Shown in pieces: positions 26,243 to 34,879 of a stretch of 64,000 bases of DNA. The notes under the pieces were generated by a model. It worked only from the letters and a program-made list of their open reading frames with translations, was not told the origin of the DNA and made no database searches. The position numbers were made by a program, and so were the translations under genes. The stretch is from Actinomadura viridilutea (GTDB lineage: Bacteria > Actinomycetota > Actinomycetes > Streptosporangiales > Streptosporangiaceae): the NCBI GenBank assembly GCA_003001795.1, contig PVNI01000018.1, positions 88,994-152,993 of the forward strand. The letters are read 5' to 3'. Position 1 is the first letter of the stretch, and every line of letters starts with the position of its first letter.

Positions 26243-27877
26243 GTGCAGCACATGGACTCCCCGCGTTGGTGGCGCAGCGCGGTCATCTACCAGGTGTACA
26301 TCCGCAGCTTCGCCGACGGGAACGGCGACGGGGTCGGCGACATCGCCGGCATCCGCTCCCGCCTCCCGTACCTGCGGGATCTGGGCGTGGACGCCATCTG
26401 GATCACGCCGTGGTACACGTCGCCGATGGTGGACGCGGGCTACGACGTCGCCGACTACACCGACATCGACCCGCTGTTCGGCACCCGCGCCGACGCCCAG
26501 GAGCTGATCCGCGAGGCGCACGAGCACGGCATCCGGGTGATCGTCGACTTGGTGCCCAACCACTCCTCGGACCGGCACGCCTGGTTCCAGGCGGCGCTGG
26601 CGGCCGCCCCGGGCGACCCGGCCCGCGAGCGGTACGTGTTCCGCCCCGGCCGCGGCGAGGACGGGGAGCTGCCGCCCAACAACTGGCAGAGCGTCTTCGG
26701 CGGCCCCGCGTGGACGCGCGTGCCGGACGGCCAGTGGTACCTGCACCTGTTCGCGCCCGAGCAGCCCGACCTCAACTGGGAGAACCCCGAGGTGCGCGCC
26801 GAGTTCGAGCGCGTGCTGCGGTTCTGGCTGGACATGGGCGTGGACGGGTTCCGCATCGACGTCGCGCACGGCCTGATCAAGGCGCCCGGGCTGCCCGACC
26901 TGAGCGGCGACGGCGAGGACGTCCTGGAGCCGACCAAGCGCATCGACCACCCGCACTGGGACCGCGACGGCGTCCACGAGATCTACCGGGCGTGGCGCCG
27001 CGTCTCGGACGCGTACCCGGGCGAGCGGATCTTCGTGGCGGAGGCGTGGGTCGCCAACCCGCAGCGCCTGTCCCGCTACGTCCGCGCCGACGAGCTGCAC
27101 ACCGCGTTCAACTTCGACTTCCTGCGGGCGCCGTGGGACGCGGCGCGGTTGCGGGAGGTCGTCGACAGCACCCTCGGCGCGCTCACGGAGGTCGGCGCCC
27201 CCGCCACCTGGGTGCTGTCCAACCACGACGTGGTCCGGCACGTCACCCGGTACGGCAGGGAGCACACCGAGAGCCGGGGGCCGGTGCACGACCCGGGCGA
27301 CTCCCTCGACCTGGAGCGGGGCACCAGGCGCGCGCGGGCGGCGGCGCTGCTCATGCTGGCGCTGCCGGGCGGCGCGTACATCTACCAGGGTGAGGAGCTG
27401 GGCCTGCCCGAGGTCGAGGACATCCCCGAGGACCGCCTCCAGGACCCGGTCTGGGAGCGGTCCGGCCACACCCGCCGGGGCCGCGACGGCTGCCGCGTCC
27501 CGCTGCCCTGGTCGGGCGACGCGCCGCCGTACGGGTTCAGCGGCGAGGACGTCGAGCCGTGGCTGCCGCAGCCGGAGTCGTGGAAGGCGCTGTCGGTCGA
27601 ACGGCAGACCGGCGACCCCGCCTCGATGCTGGAGCTGTACCGCTCGGCGCTGCGGCTGCGGCGGGAGAACCCGGCGCTCGGCGACGGCGACATGCGGTGG
27701 AACCCGGCGCCCGACGGCGTCCTCAGCTTCTCGCGCGACCCCGGTTTCACCTGCGTGGTGAACGTGTCCGGCGAGCCGTGCGACCTGCCCGCCGGCGCCG
27801 AGGTCCTGCTGGCGAGCGGCGACCTGGTCGACGGGCGGCTGCCCGCTGACACCGCCGTCTGGCTCGCCACGTCCTGA
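26243..27877 (+). CDS. GH13 alpha-glucosidase (oligo-1,6/maltase type)
   Basis: A 544-residue cytoplasmic alpha-glucosidase. It opens WWRSAVIYQVYIRSFADGNG, typical of the GH13 oligo-glucosidase subfamilies. Catalytic residues are visible: nucleophile D206 in FRIDVAH, acid/base E267 in VAEAW, and transition-state stabiliser D329 in SNHD. The domain B metal loop DGNGDGVGD lies near residue 25. No signal peptide is present, so it hydrolyses oligosaccharides after import. GTG 26243 with GAAAGG upstream starts the gene 82 bases after the permeases, beyond a strong hairpin. Confidence 0.93.
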   Translation: MQHMDSPRWWRSAVIYQVYIRSFADGNGDGVGDIAGIRSRLPYLRDLGVDAIWITPWYTSPMVDAGYDVADYTDIDPLFGTRADAQELIREAHEHGIRVIVDLVPNHSSDRHAWFQAALAAAPGDPARERYVFRPGRGEDGELPPNNWQSVFGGPAWTRVPDGQWYLHLFAPEQPDLNWENPEVRAEFERVLRFWLDMGVDGFRIDVAHGLIKAPGLPDLSGDGEDVLEPTKRIDHPHWDRDGVHEIYRAWRRVSDAYPGERIFVAEAWVANPQRLSRYVRADELHTAFNFDFLRAPWDAARLREVVDSTLGALTEVGAPATWVLSNHDVVRHVTRYGREHTESRGPVHDPGDSLDLERGTRRARAAALLMLALPGGAYIYQGEELGLPEVEDIPEDRLQDPVWERSGHTRRGRDGCRVPLPWSGDAPPYGFSGEDVEPWLPQPESWKALSVERQTGDPASMLELYRSALRLRRENPALGDGDMRWNPAPDGVLSFSRDPGFTCVVNVSGEPCDLPAGAEVLLASGDLVDGRLPADTAVWLATS

Positions 27878-27990
27878 CTTCGTCCGAAGCTCTCCGGCGC
27901 GGGGACCGCCCCGCCGCGGCCCCGCGCCCTGTCCCCGGTCCCGCTCACCGGTTCGGTTCCGCTCATCGGGGGTCAACTGAGAGGAGAGTC

Positions 27991-30600
27991 ATGACAGTGA
28001 AACCCGACTCGGGACGCCGCAGACGACGCGGCATCGCCCTCGCGGCCACGCTGGCCCTGGCCGCGGGAACCGTCGCCGTGCCTCCCGCACAGGCGCGGGA
28101 GAAGCGGCAGGCACCCGGGGAGGAACTGACCACGTCGACCCGGCTCGCGGACCGGCGCTCTGTCGTCATCGGCGACCGGTTCTACGCCATGTCCACCGCC
28201 GACGGCCTCTATCCGGCGGCCGGATGGCACATCACCGGAGAAATGGGCGGTTTCTGGACACCGCCGGTGAAACTGCTCGACGGTGTGTGGTTCGGTGTCA
28301 ACGGAGCGTGGCTCGGCAAGCAGGCGCGCGCGGAGAGCCACACCGTCGGGTACGGCTACACCCGCACCCGGTACGCCGAGTCCGGCGGGGTGCGCGTGGA
28401 GCGCACCGACGTGGTGCCCGACGGTCTGCGCGCCGGTCTCATCGGCCTGACCTTCCGCGCCGACAAGAAGCGCACCGTACGGCTCGACGTGGACGCCCAC
28501 TCCGAGCTGATGACCGCCTACCCGTGGGGCGGGACCAGCCCGAACCAGGGCGTGTACAACCTCCAGGACACCGGTGCCTACGAGGACGGCGCCCTGGTGT
28601 TCCGCGAGCGCGGGAAGCCGCCGGTGGACAACGCGTCCGAGCACGACTTCGCCGCGCTCGTCGCCGCCGACCGCAAGCCCGTCGGGCACCGGCTCGGCCC
28701 CGGCCACCGCGGACCGCAGGAACCGCCCGTCATCTGCCAGGACGCCGACCGGTGCGACGACTCGGAGTTCGGCAAGGGCACCGGCGGACGGCTGACCTAC
28801 GAGGTGCAGGTCCCGGCCGGACGGAGCGTCACCGTGTGGGTGGCGGTCGCCGGCTCCGACCGCGGCGACGCCGAGGCCCGCGCGGCGCTGCGTTCGGCGC
28901 TGCGCGACCCGGAGGGCCTGCTGGCGCGCAAGAAGGCCGCCCGCCGCGCCGTCGCCGCCAACACCGTCGTCGACCTGCCCGGCGACCGGCTGCTGCAGCG
29001 CAGCATCGAGTGGAGCAAGCAGAACCTGGCCGACTCGGCGCAGGAGGCCCGCGACCTGCGGGTGCGCGTCACCCACGAGGGCAAGCAGTTCCCGGCGCCC
29101 AAGGGCGTGGTCGCGCGGGCCCGCTGGCTGGGCGCCGGATGGCCCGACTACCCGTGGCTGTTCGGCACCGACGGCGAGTACACCGCGTTCGCGTCCGTCG
29201 CGGCCGGGCAGTTCGAGAACATCAAGGCGCACCTGCGGGCGCTGCGCGACGCCAGTGAGATCGCCAACGACCGCAGCGGCAAGGTCGTGCACGAGGTGGT
29301 CTCCGACGGGTCGGTGTATTTCGGCGCCAACGACGACAAGGGCAACACCGACGAGACCGCCAAGTTCCCCAGCGCGGTGGCGCTGGTGTGGCGGTGGACG
29401 GGCGACCGCCGCTTCCTTGACGAGATGTACGACTTCACCGTCCGCAACATGCGGTACGTCACCGAGAAGCTCGACAAGGACGGCGACGGCTGGCCGGAGG
29501 GGCTCGGCAACGTCGAGCGCACCGGCATGGGCGAGGAGAAGCTCGACAACAACGTCTACACCATCCGCGGCCTGCGCGACCTGGCCGACCTGGCCCGCGC
29601 CAAGAACGACACCGCGACCGCCCGGTGGGCCGACGAGCGCGCCGCCCGCATGGAGAAGGCGTTCGACAAGACCTGGTGGAAGGGCGGCGACACCGACCAG
29701 TACGCCGACTCCATCGACGACCCGAACGACCCGGCCAACGACAACGCCAAGCTGTTCCAGCGGCACTGGATCGGCGTGACGCCCATGGACGCCCAGCTCG
29801 TCCGCCCCGGCCAGGTCACGCGGCCGCTCGCCGATGACAAGCGCGCCCACGTCGCGCTCGCCAAGCGCGAGGAGGAGTGCTACACCGGCGAGTTCGGCCT
29901 GTACCACACCGGGACGGGCCCGACCTCCGCGGAGGGCGGCAACAAGGGGCCGTCCTGCGACAGCGCGGTCTCGACCGTGCAGAGCGAACGCGTCATCTAC
30001 TCGCTCGGCACCGGCATCATGGCCGTCGCCGAGGGGAACTTCGGACGGCTCGCGCAGCAGCGCCGCTACACCACGGCCAACGCCCGCATCCAGCTCGACC
30101 CCGACGTGTACGAGATGCCGGGCGCCATGCCGGAGACCGCCCCCAGCCCGGACTTCGACCCGGCCAACATCGACCGCAAGCTCACCGAGCGCTCCATGGT
30201 GCTGCAGGCCTGGGGCGCGTACGGGACGCTGTGGCCGGTCGTGCGGCAGCAGCTCGGCGTCGACCCGGACATGGGCCGCAACCGGCTGGAGGTCGTGCCG
30301 CAGATCCCGCCCGGCCAGTCCCGGGTGGCGGGCCGGTCGATCCGCCTCGGCTCCGGTTCGGTCGACGTCGCCGCCGAGTCCCGCGGCAAGACGCTGCGCA
30401 CCGTGGTGAACACGGCGCGGCTCGACGGCGTCGCGCTGCGGATCGGCCACGTGCTGCCGTCCGGCGCCAAGGTCGCGTCCGTGACCCTCGACGGCCGGAG
30501 CGTCGCCTACAGCGTGCGGAACACCGCGCGCGGCGCCGAGGTCGTCGTCGACGCCGGAGCGCGCCGCGGCGCCTCCACCCTCGTGATCACCCTTCGCTGA
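27991..30600 (+). CDS. Secreted six-hairpin glycosidase, glucan-debranching-like
   Basis: An 869-residue exported protein. A twin-arginine-rich signal region (GRRRRRGIALAATLALAAGT) ends near residue 36. An N-terminal beta-sandwich (residues about 40-310) precedes an (alpha/alpha)6 barrel with acidic motifs such as WLGAGWPDYPWLFGTDGEYT and DGDGWPEGLGNVERTG. This layout matches amylo-alpha-1,6-glucosidase and GH15-like enzymes. The exact linkage specificity is unclear. A C-terminal beta-rich tail ends the protein. ATG 27991 follows GAGGAGAG. Its likely role is outside digestion of glucan to feed the importer. Confidence 0.78.
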   Translation: MTVKPDSGRRRRRGIALAATLALAAGTVAVPPAQAREKRQAPGEELTTSTRLADRRSVVIGDRFYAMSTADGLYPAAGWHITGEMGGFWTPPVKLLDGVWFGVNGAWLGKQARAESHTVGYGYTRTRYAESGGVRVERTDVVPDGLRAGLIGLTFRADKKRTVRLDVDAHSELMTAYPWGGTSPNQGVYNLQDTGAYEDGALVFRERGKPPVDNASEHDFAALVAADRKPVGHRLGPGHRGPQEPPVICQDADRCDDSEFGKGTGGRLTYEVQVPAGRSVTVWVAVAGSDRGDAEARAALRSALRDPEGLLARKKAARRAVAANTVVDLPGDRLLQRSIEWSKQNLADSAQEARDLRVRVTHEGKQFPAPKGVVARARWLGAGWPDYPWLFGTDGEYTAFASVAAGQFENIKAHLRALRDASEIANDRSGKVVHEVVSDGSVYFGANDDKGNTDETAKFPSAVALVWRWTGDRRFLDEMYDFTVRNMRYVTEKLDKDGDGWPEGLGNVERTGMGEEKLDNNVYTIRGLRDLADLARAKNDTATARWADERAARMEKAFDKTWWKGGDTDQYADSIDDPNDPANDNAKLFQRHWIGVTPMDAQLVRPGQVTRPLADDKRAHVALAKREEECYTGEFGLYHTGTGPTSAEGGNKGPSCDSAVSTVQSERVIYSLGTGIMAVAEGNFGRLAQQRRYTTANARIQLDPDVYEMPGAMPETAPSPDFDPANIDRKLTERSMVLQAWGAYGTLWPVVRQQLGVDPDMGRNRLEVVPQIPPGQSRVAGRSIRLGSGSVDVAAESRGKTLRTVVNTARLDGVALRIGHVLPSGAKVASVTLDGRSVAYSVRNTARGAEVVVDAGARRGASTLVITLR

Positions 30601-30618
30601 TACCGACGGGAGTGTCCC

Positions 30619-32574
30619 TTGCCTCAGCCCGTTCAGCCCGCTGTCCATGAGCACATCACCTGCGTGGCGGCGCCCGCGATATGGCTGTCGCCGCCGAGCG
30701 GCCAGGTCGCCGGCGGCGTCGACGGCCTGTACGTCGCCGAGCGGCGGGTGCTGTCGCGCTTCGTGGTGACCGTCGACGGACGCGAGCCCGAGCCGGCCGA
30801 GGCGGGGCCGCACGGCGCGAACGGCGCCCGGTTCACCGCGTCCGCCGGTCCGCTGGCGGTCGAACGCTTCCGTGCCGCCGTCCCCGACGGCGGCACGGAG
30901 CGGATCGTCCTGCGCAACACCGGGGACGCCCCGGCCACCGCGACCCTGCGGGTCGCGGTGGCCGGCGACCTGGCGTCCATCAGCGCCGTGCGGTCCGGGG
31001 ACGATCCCGGCCTTCCCGAGATGCCGCTGGACGACGGCGTCGAATGGGAGGGACCGGACGGCCACACGGTCCGCCTGGAAGGCCGCACCCACGCCGAGGT
31101 GTCGCTGGCGCCGGGGGAGTCGTTCACCACGACCATCACCGTCCGCGCCACGCCCCCGGACACGCCGGGGTTCCGGCCGGCGCCGCCGTCCGGCCCGGCG
31201 CCGTGGGCGGACGCGCCGCTGACCGTCCGGTCGGGCGACGACCGGCTGGACCGGCTCGTCGCCCAGGGCGTCGCCGACCTGGGCGCGCTGCTGCTCGCCT
31301 CCGGCGACGACATCTACTGCGCCGCCGGAAGCCCCTGGTACCTCACGCTCTTCGGACGCGACGCGCTGTGGACGGCGCGGCTGGCGCTGCCGCTCGGCTA
31401 CGAGCTGGCCGCGGGGACGCTGCGCGCGCTGGCCCGCCACCAGGGCACGCGCCGCGATCCGGCCACCGAGGAGGCGCCCGGCAAGATCCCGCACGAGCTG
31501 CGTCCCGGCGACGCCGCCACCTGGCTGCCGCCGGTCTACTACGGCACGGTCGACGCGACCTCCCTGTTCGTCGTCACGCTCGCCGAGGCCCGGCGCTGGG
31601 GCATGCCGGACGACGAGGTCGCCGCCCTGCTGCCCAACGTGGAACGCGCGCTGGAGTGGCTCGGCACGTTCGACGAGTTCGTCTCCTACGTCGGCTCGGC
31701 CGACCGGCTGACCAACCAGGGCTGGAAGGACTCCGCCGACGGCGTGCAGCACGCCGACGGGCGGCTGGCCCGCCCGCCGGTCGCGCTGTCGGAGGTCCAG
31801 GCGTACTCCTACCAGGCGGCCGTGCTCGGCGCCGACCTGCTGGACGCCTTCGGCCGCCCCGGCGCCGACCGCTGGCGCCGCTGGGCCGCCGACCTGGCCG
31901 AGCGGTTCCGCGCCCGGTTCTGGGTGGACGACCCCGACGGCGCGTACCCGGCGATCGCGCTGGACGGCGACGGCCGCCCGGTCGACGGCGTGGCGTCCAA
32001 CATGGGCCATCTGCTCGGCACCGGCCTGCTCACCGCGGAGGAGGAGGCGGCGGTCGCCGCGCGGCTGACCGAGCTGGACTCCGGCTGGGGCCTGCGGACG
32101 CTGACGCCGCGCGCCGCCGGTTTCGACCCGCTGTCGTACCACCTGGGATCGGTGTGGCCGCACGACACCGCCATCGCGATCCTCGGCCTGGTGCGCAGCG
32201 GCCACCCCGAGACCGCGCTGCGGTTCGCGCGCGGACTCGTCGGCGCCGCCCCGGCGTTCGGCCACCGCCTGCCCGAGCTGTTCGGCGGGCAGGACTCCAG
32301 CGCGCCGCCGGTGCCGTACCCGACGGCGTGCAGCCCGCAGGCGTGGGCCGCCGCGGTCTCCCCGGCGCTGGTCACCGCGCTGCTCGGCCTGGACGTCGAC
32401 GTCCCGGCCGGGCGGGTCGCGCTGTCGCCGGCGCCCGGGTTCGGAGAGCTGGCGGTCGACAACATCCGCGTGGGGTCGGCCGTGCTGTCGGCCCGGGTGG
32501 AGGCCGACGGCCGCGCCACCCTCACCGGCCTCCCGGCGGGCCTGAGGGCCGAGATCCGCGGGGCGGGCGCCTGA
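30619..32574 (+). CDS. Glycogen-debranching N-terminal domain plus amylo-1,6-glucosidase-like protein
   Basis: A 651-residue protein. An N-terminal beta domain (GGVDGLYVAERRVLSRFVVT near residue 35) is of the GDE_N_bis kind, and an (alpha/alpha)6 catalytic barrel follows. The barrel shows SPWYLTLFGRDALWTARLAL near 240 and TNQGWKDSADGVQHADGR near 370, where the Asp residues are probable catalytic acids. YPTACSPQAWAAAV is near 570. No signal peptide is present, so it acts inside, complementing the secreted paralogue just upstream (18 bases). TTG 30619 is preceded by GGGAG. Confidence 0.85.
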   Translation: MPQPVQPAVHEHITCVAAPAIWLSPPSGQVAGGVDGLYVAERRVLSRFVVTVDGREPEPAEAGPHGANGARFTASAGPLAVERFRAAVPDGGTERIVLRNTGDAPATATLRVAVAGDLASISAVRSGDDPGLPEMPLDDGVEWEGPDGHTVRLEGRTHAEVSLAPGESFTTTITVRATPPDTPGFRPAPPSGPAPWADAPLTVRSGDDRLDRLVAQGVADLGALLLASGDDIYCAAGSPWYLTLFGRDALWTARLALPLGYELAAGTLRALARHQGTRRDPATEEAPGKIPHELRPGDAATWLPPVYYGTVDATSLFVVTLAEARRWGMPDDEVAALLPNVERALEWLGTFDEFVSYVGSADRLTNQGWKDSADGVQHADGRLARPPVALSEVQAYSYQAAVLGADLLDAFGRPGADRWRRWAADLAERFRARFWVDDPDGAYPAIALDGDGRPVDGVASNMGHLLGTGLLTAEEEAAVAARLTELDSGWGLRTLTPRAAGFDPLSYHLGSVWPHDTAIAILGLVRSGHPETALRFARGLVGAAPAFGHRLPELFGGQDSSAPPVPYPTACSPQAWAAAVSPALVTALLGLDVDVPAGRVALSPAPGFGELAVDNIRVGSAVLSARVEADGRATLTGLPAGLRAEIRGAGA

Positions 32575-32586
32575 GCCCGACGCCGG

Positions 32587-33828
32587 CTACCCGGCGAGCG
32601 CCAAGGCCGCCAGCGTCTGCGCGGCCACGGCGACATCGCGGACCGACACGCACTCGTCCGGGCCGTGCATGCGGGCCACGTCGCCTGGCCCGTACTGCAC
32701 GGCCGGGATGCCGCCGAGCCCGGTGAGCAGCCGCAGGTCGCTGCCGTACGGCGCGCCCCACACGTCGGGGGAGCGGCCCGTCACGCGGGTGTGCGCGTCG
32801 CGCAGACGCTCCAGCAGGCCGTCGGCGTCGGCGGGCAGGCGCGCCGAGGCGAACCGGCCGCCCCACCATTCGACCTCGACGGGGTGGTCGCGCAGCCAGT
32901 CGTCGCCGGCGCAGGCGTCGGCGACCGCCTGCTCGAGCGCGCGCCGCGCCGCCTGCTCCGACTCGCCGAGGGCCACGCCGATCCGGCCCTCGGCGACCAG
33001 CTCGTCGGGCACCGTGGACGACCAGTCGCCCGCCCGCACCGTCCCGATCTCGATCGCGTACGGCAGCGTCCAGCGCCGCATCAGCGGGTCGACGTCGGCG
33101 TTGCGGCGGCGTTCCAGGTCGCGCAGCGCGGCGAAGACGGGCCAGAACCGCTCCACCGCGCTGACCCCGGTGTCGCGGCGGGCGGCGTGCGCGGCGCGGC
33201 CCCGCACGCGCAGCCGGAACGTCAGCGCGCCGGCGTTGGCGGGCACGACGTCCAGGCCGGTCGGCTCGGGGATGACGCAGGCGTCGGCCCGCCAGCCGCG
33301 CCGCAGCAGGGCGTAGGAGCCGAGCCCGCCGTCCTCCTCGCCGACCACGCACGCGACCAGCACGTCCCCGCGCGGCCGCGCGCGGCGCAGCGCCCGCACC
33401 GCGAACAGCGCGGCGACCAGCCCGCCCTTCATGTCGGACGCGCCCCGCCCGTACACCAGGTCGCCGGCGACGCGGCCGCCGAACGGGTCCTCGGTCCAGG
33501 CGTCCAAGGCGCCGGGCGGGACGACGTCGACATGGGCGTTGAGCATCAGCGAGCGGCCGCCGCCGGTGCCGGGCAGGCGGCCGACCAGCCCCCACGCCCG
33601 CGTGCGCGGCGCCTCCATGCCGGGGAAGGCGTCCTCGGCGGCGACCGCGTCCACGTCGATCGGCCAGTGGTCGACCTCGAGCCCCTCGTCGCGCATCCAC
33701 GCGGCCAGGCGCTCCTGGATGCGCACCTCGGCGTCCGAGCCGCCGACGCTGGGGATGCGGATCAGCTCGGACAGCAGCTCCGCCATGGCGCCCGTCTCGC
33801 CGCGCAGCGCCTCGACGACGTCGGTCAT
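32587..33828 (-). CDS. M20-family metal-dependent deacylase (ArgE/DapE type)
   Basis: A 413-residue dizinc amidohydrolase. Metal-site motifs are readable: LMLNAHVDVVPPG (H, D), VYGRGASDMKGGLVA (bridging D), CVVGEEDGGLGS (EE) and the C-terminal histidine in ARMHGPDECVS. The dimerisation domain starts near residue 200. It begins inside the last codons of the formyltransferase gene (ATGA overlap), so it is tightly coupled to siderophore synthesis. ArgE relatives release ornithine from N-acetylornithine, which would feed the pathway; alternatively it could hydrolyse the siderophore or trim a protecting acyl group. Convergent with the debranching gene, 12 bases apart. Confidence 0.88.
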   Translation of the reverse strand: MTDVVEALRGETGAMAELLSELIRIPSVGGSDAEVRIQERLAAWMRDEGLEVDHWPIDVDAVAAEDAFPGMEAPRTRAWGLVGRLPGTGGGRSLMLNAHVDVVPPGALDAWTEDPFGGRVAGDLVYGRGASDMKGGLVAALFAVRALRRARPRGDVLVACVVGEEDGGLGSYALLRRGWRADACVIPEPTGLDVVPANAGALTFRLRVRGRAAHAARRDTGVSAVERFWPVFAALRDLERRRNADVDPLMRRWTLPYAIEIGTVRAGDWSSTVPDELVAEGRIGVALGESEQAARRALEQAVADACAGDDWLRDHPVEVEWWGGRFASARLPADADGLLERLRDAHTRVTGRSPDVWGAPYGSDLRLLTGLGGIPAVQYGPGDVARMHGPDECVSVRDVAVAAQTLAALALAG

Positions 33829-34772
33829 GGCCGGTCCGTGAGGTAGCCGCCCATGGTGCGGAAGTACTCCGTGGCGGGCAGCTCGGTGCCGTCGTCGGTG
33901 CGGACGCGTTCGATGACCAGGCCGTGGCTGCGGCCGCGCCGGGCCTCCGCCCCGGCGACGATGACCACGCCGTCGCCCTCGCGGATGAACACCCGTCCCG
34001 GGGTGCCGCCGTAGATGCCCTTGGACACCGACGCCTTGATCACGCGGATGCGCTCGCCCTTGTAGTAGGTGAACGCGTTCGGGTACGGGTCGGACTGCGC
34101 GCGGACGAGCCGTTCGATGTCCTCGGCGGGCCAGGTCCAGTCGATGCGGCTGTCCTCGATGGAGCGCTTGTGGAAGAAGCTGGCCTTCGAGCGGTCCTGC
34201 GGGGTGAAGTCGGTGCGGCCGGACGCGATGAGCGCCAGCGCCTCGGTGACGATCGGGCCGATCAGGTCGACGGTGCGGTGGAACAGGTCGGTGGCGGTGT
34301 CGGTCGGGCCGACCGGGACGGCGCGCTGCACCACGATGTCGCCGGCGTCGAGCTCCTCGTTCATCATGTGCGCGGTGACGCCCACCTCCTTCTCGCCGTT
34401 GATGAGCGCCCAGATGATGGGGGAGAAGCCGGCGTAGGCGGGCAGCAGCGAGTCGTGGATGTTGAGCGTGCCGTGCCGGGGCAGGTTGAAGACCTGCGGC
34501 GGGATCCAGGTGCGCCAGTTGTTGGCGACGATGAGGTCGGGGTCGGCCTCCTTGAGCCGGGTCAGCAGCTCCTCGTCGTCCGGGCGGTTGCGCAGGAGGA
34601 CCGGGACGCCGTGCTCGGCGGCGAGGTCGGCCACCGAGTCGTCCCAGATCTTCTCGTAGGCGTGGTCGCTCTTGGGGTGGGTGACGACCAGGACGACGTC
34701 GTGCTCGGACTCCAGCAGCGCCTGGAGCGTGCGGTGCCCCCACGTCTGGTAGCCGAACATCACGACCCGCAT
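33825..34772 (-). CDS. cchA: N5-hydroxyornithine formyltransferase
   Basis: A 315-residue enzyme of the methionyl-tRNA formyltransferase superfamily, using N10-formyl-tetrahydrofolate. The catalytic triad aligns with Fmt: N104 and H106 in LNIHDSLLP and D142 in ELDAGDIV. A C-terminal OB-like domain follows (YYKGERIRVIKA). The context of ornithine monooxygenase and NRPS identifies it as the CchA-type enzyme making N5-formyl-N5-hydroxyornithine. ATG 34772 has AAGGAGG upstream; a longer frame to 34814 would run into the iron boxes. It is divergent from the monooxygenase, both controlled from one iron-box region. Confidence 0.9.
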   Translation of the reverse strand: MRVVMFGYQTWGHRTLQALLESEHDVVLVVTHPKSDHAYEKIWDDSVADLAAEHGVPVLLRNRPDDEELLTRLKEADPDLIVANNWRTWIPPQVFNLPRHGTLNIHDSLLPAYAGFSPIIWALINGEKEVGVTAHMMNEELDAGDIVVQRAVPVGPTDTATDLFHRTVDLIGPIVTEALALIASGRTDFTPQDRSKASFFHKRSIEDSRIDWTWPAEDIERLVRAQSDPYPNAFTYYKGERIRVIKASVSKGIYGGTPGRVFIREGDGVVIVAGAEARRGRSHGLVIERVRTDDGTELPATEYFRTMGGYLTDRP

Positions 34773-34799
34773 GCGGCCTCCTTGTGCCGGAGATTCTGG

Positions 34800-34838
34800 A
34801 CAGGTTAGGCTCACCTCAATTAGGTGAGGCTAACCTAA
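34800..34838. promoter_or_regulatory. Two tandem IdeR/DmdR iron boxes
   Basis: Box A at 34820-34838 reads TTAGGTGAGGCTAACCTAA, one base off the IdeR/DmdR1 consensus TWAGGTWAGSCTWACCTWA. Box B at 34800-34818 contains AGGTTAGGCTCACCT and matches about 15 of 19 positions. They lie in the divergent promoter of the formyltransferase and monooxygenase genes, so both should be repressed when iron is sufficient. Confidence 0.9.
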
Positions 34839-34879
34839 CACTCTCATCCATCTGTCCGATACTGGAAAGGCGCCCGTCC

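Noticed and set aside
27973..32265. A 1430-codon minus-strand frame opposite the two debranching-type genes
   Set aside because: Shadow frame with no recognisable domains, while both plus-strand genes have good starts and motifs.
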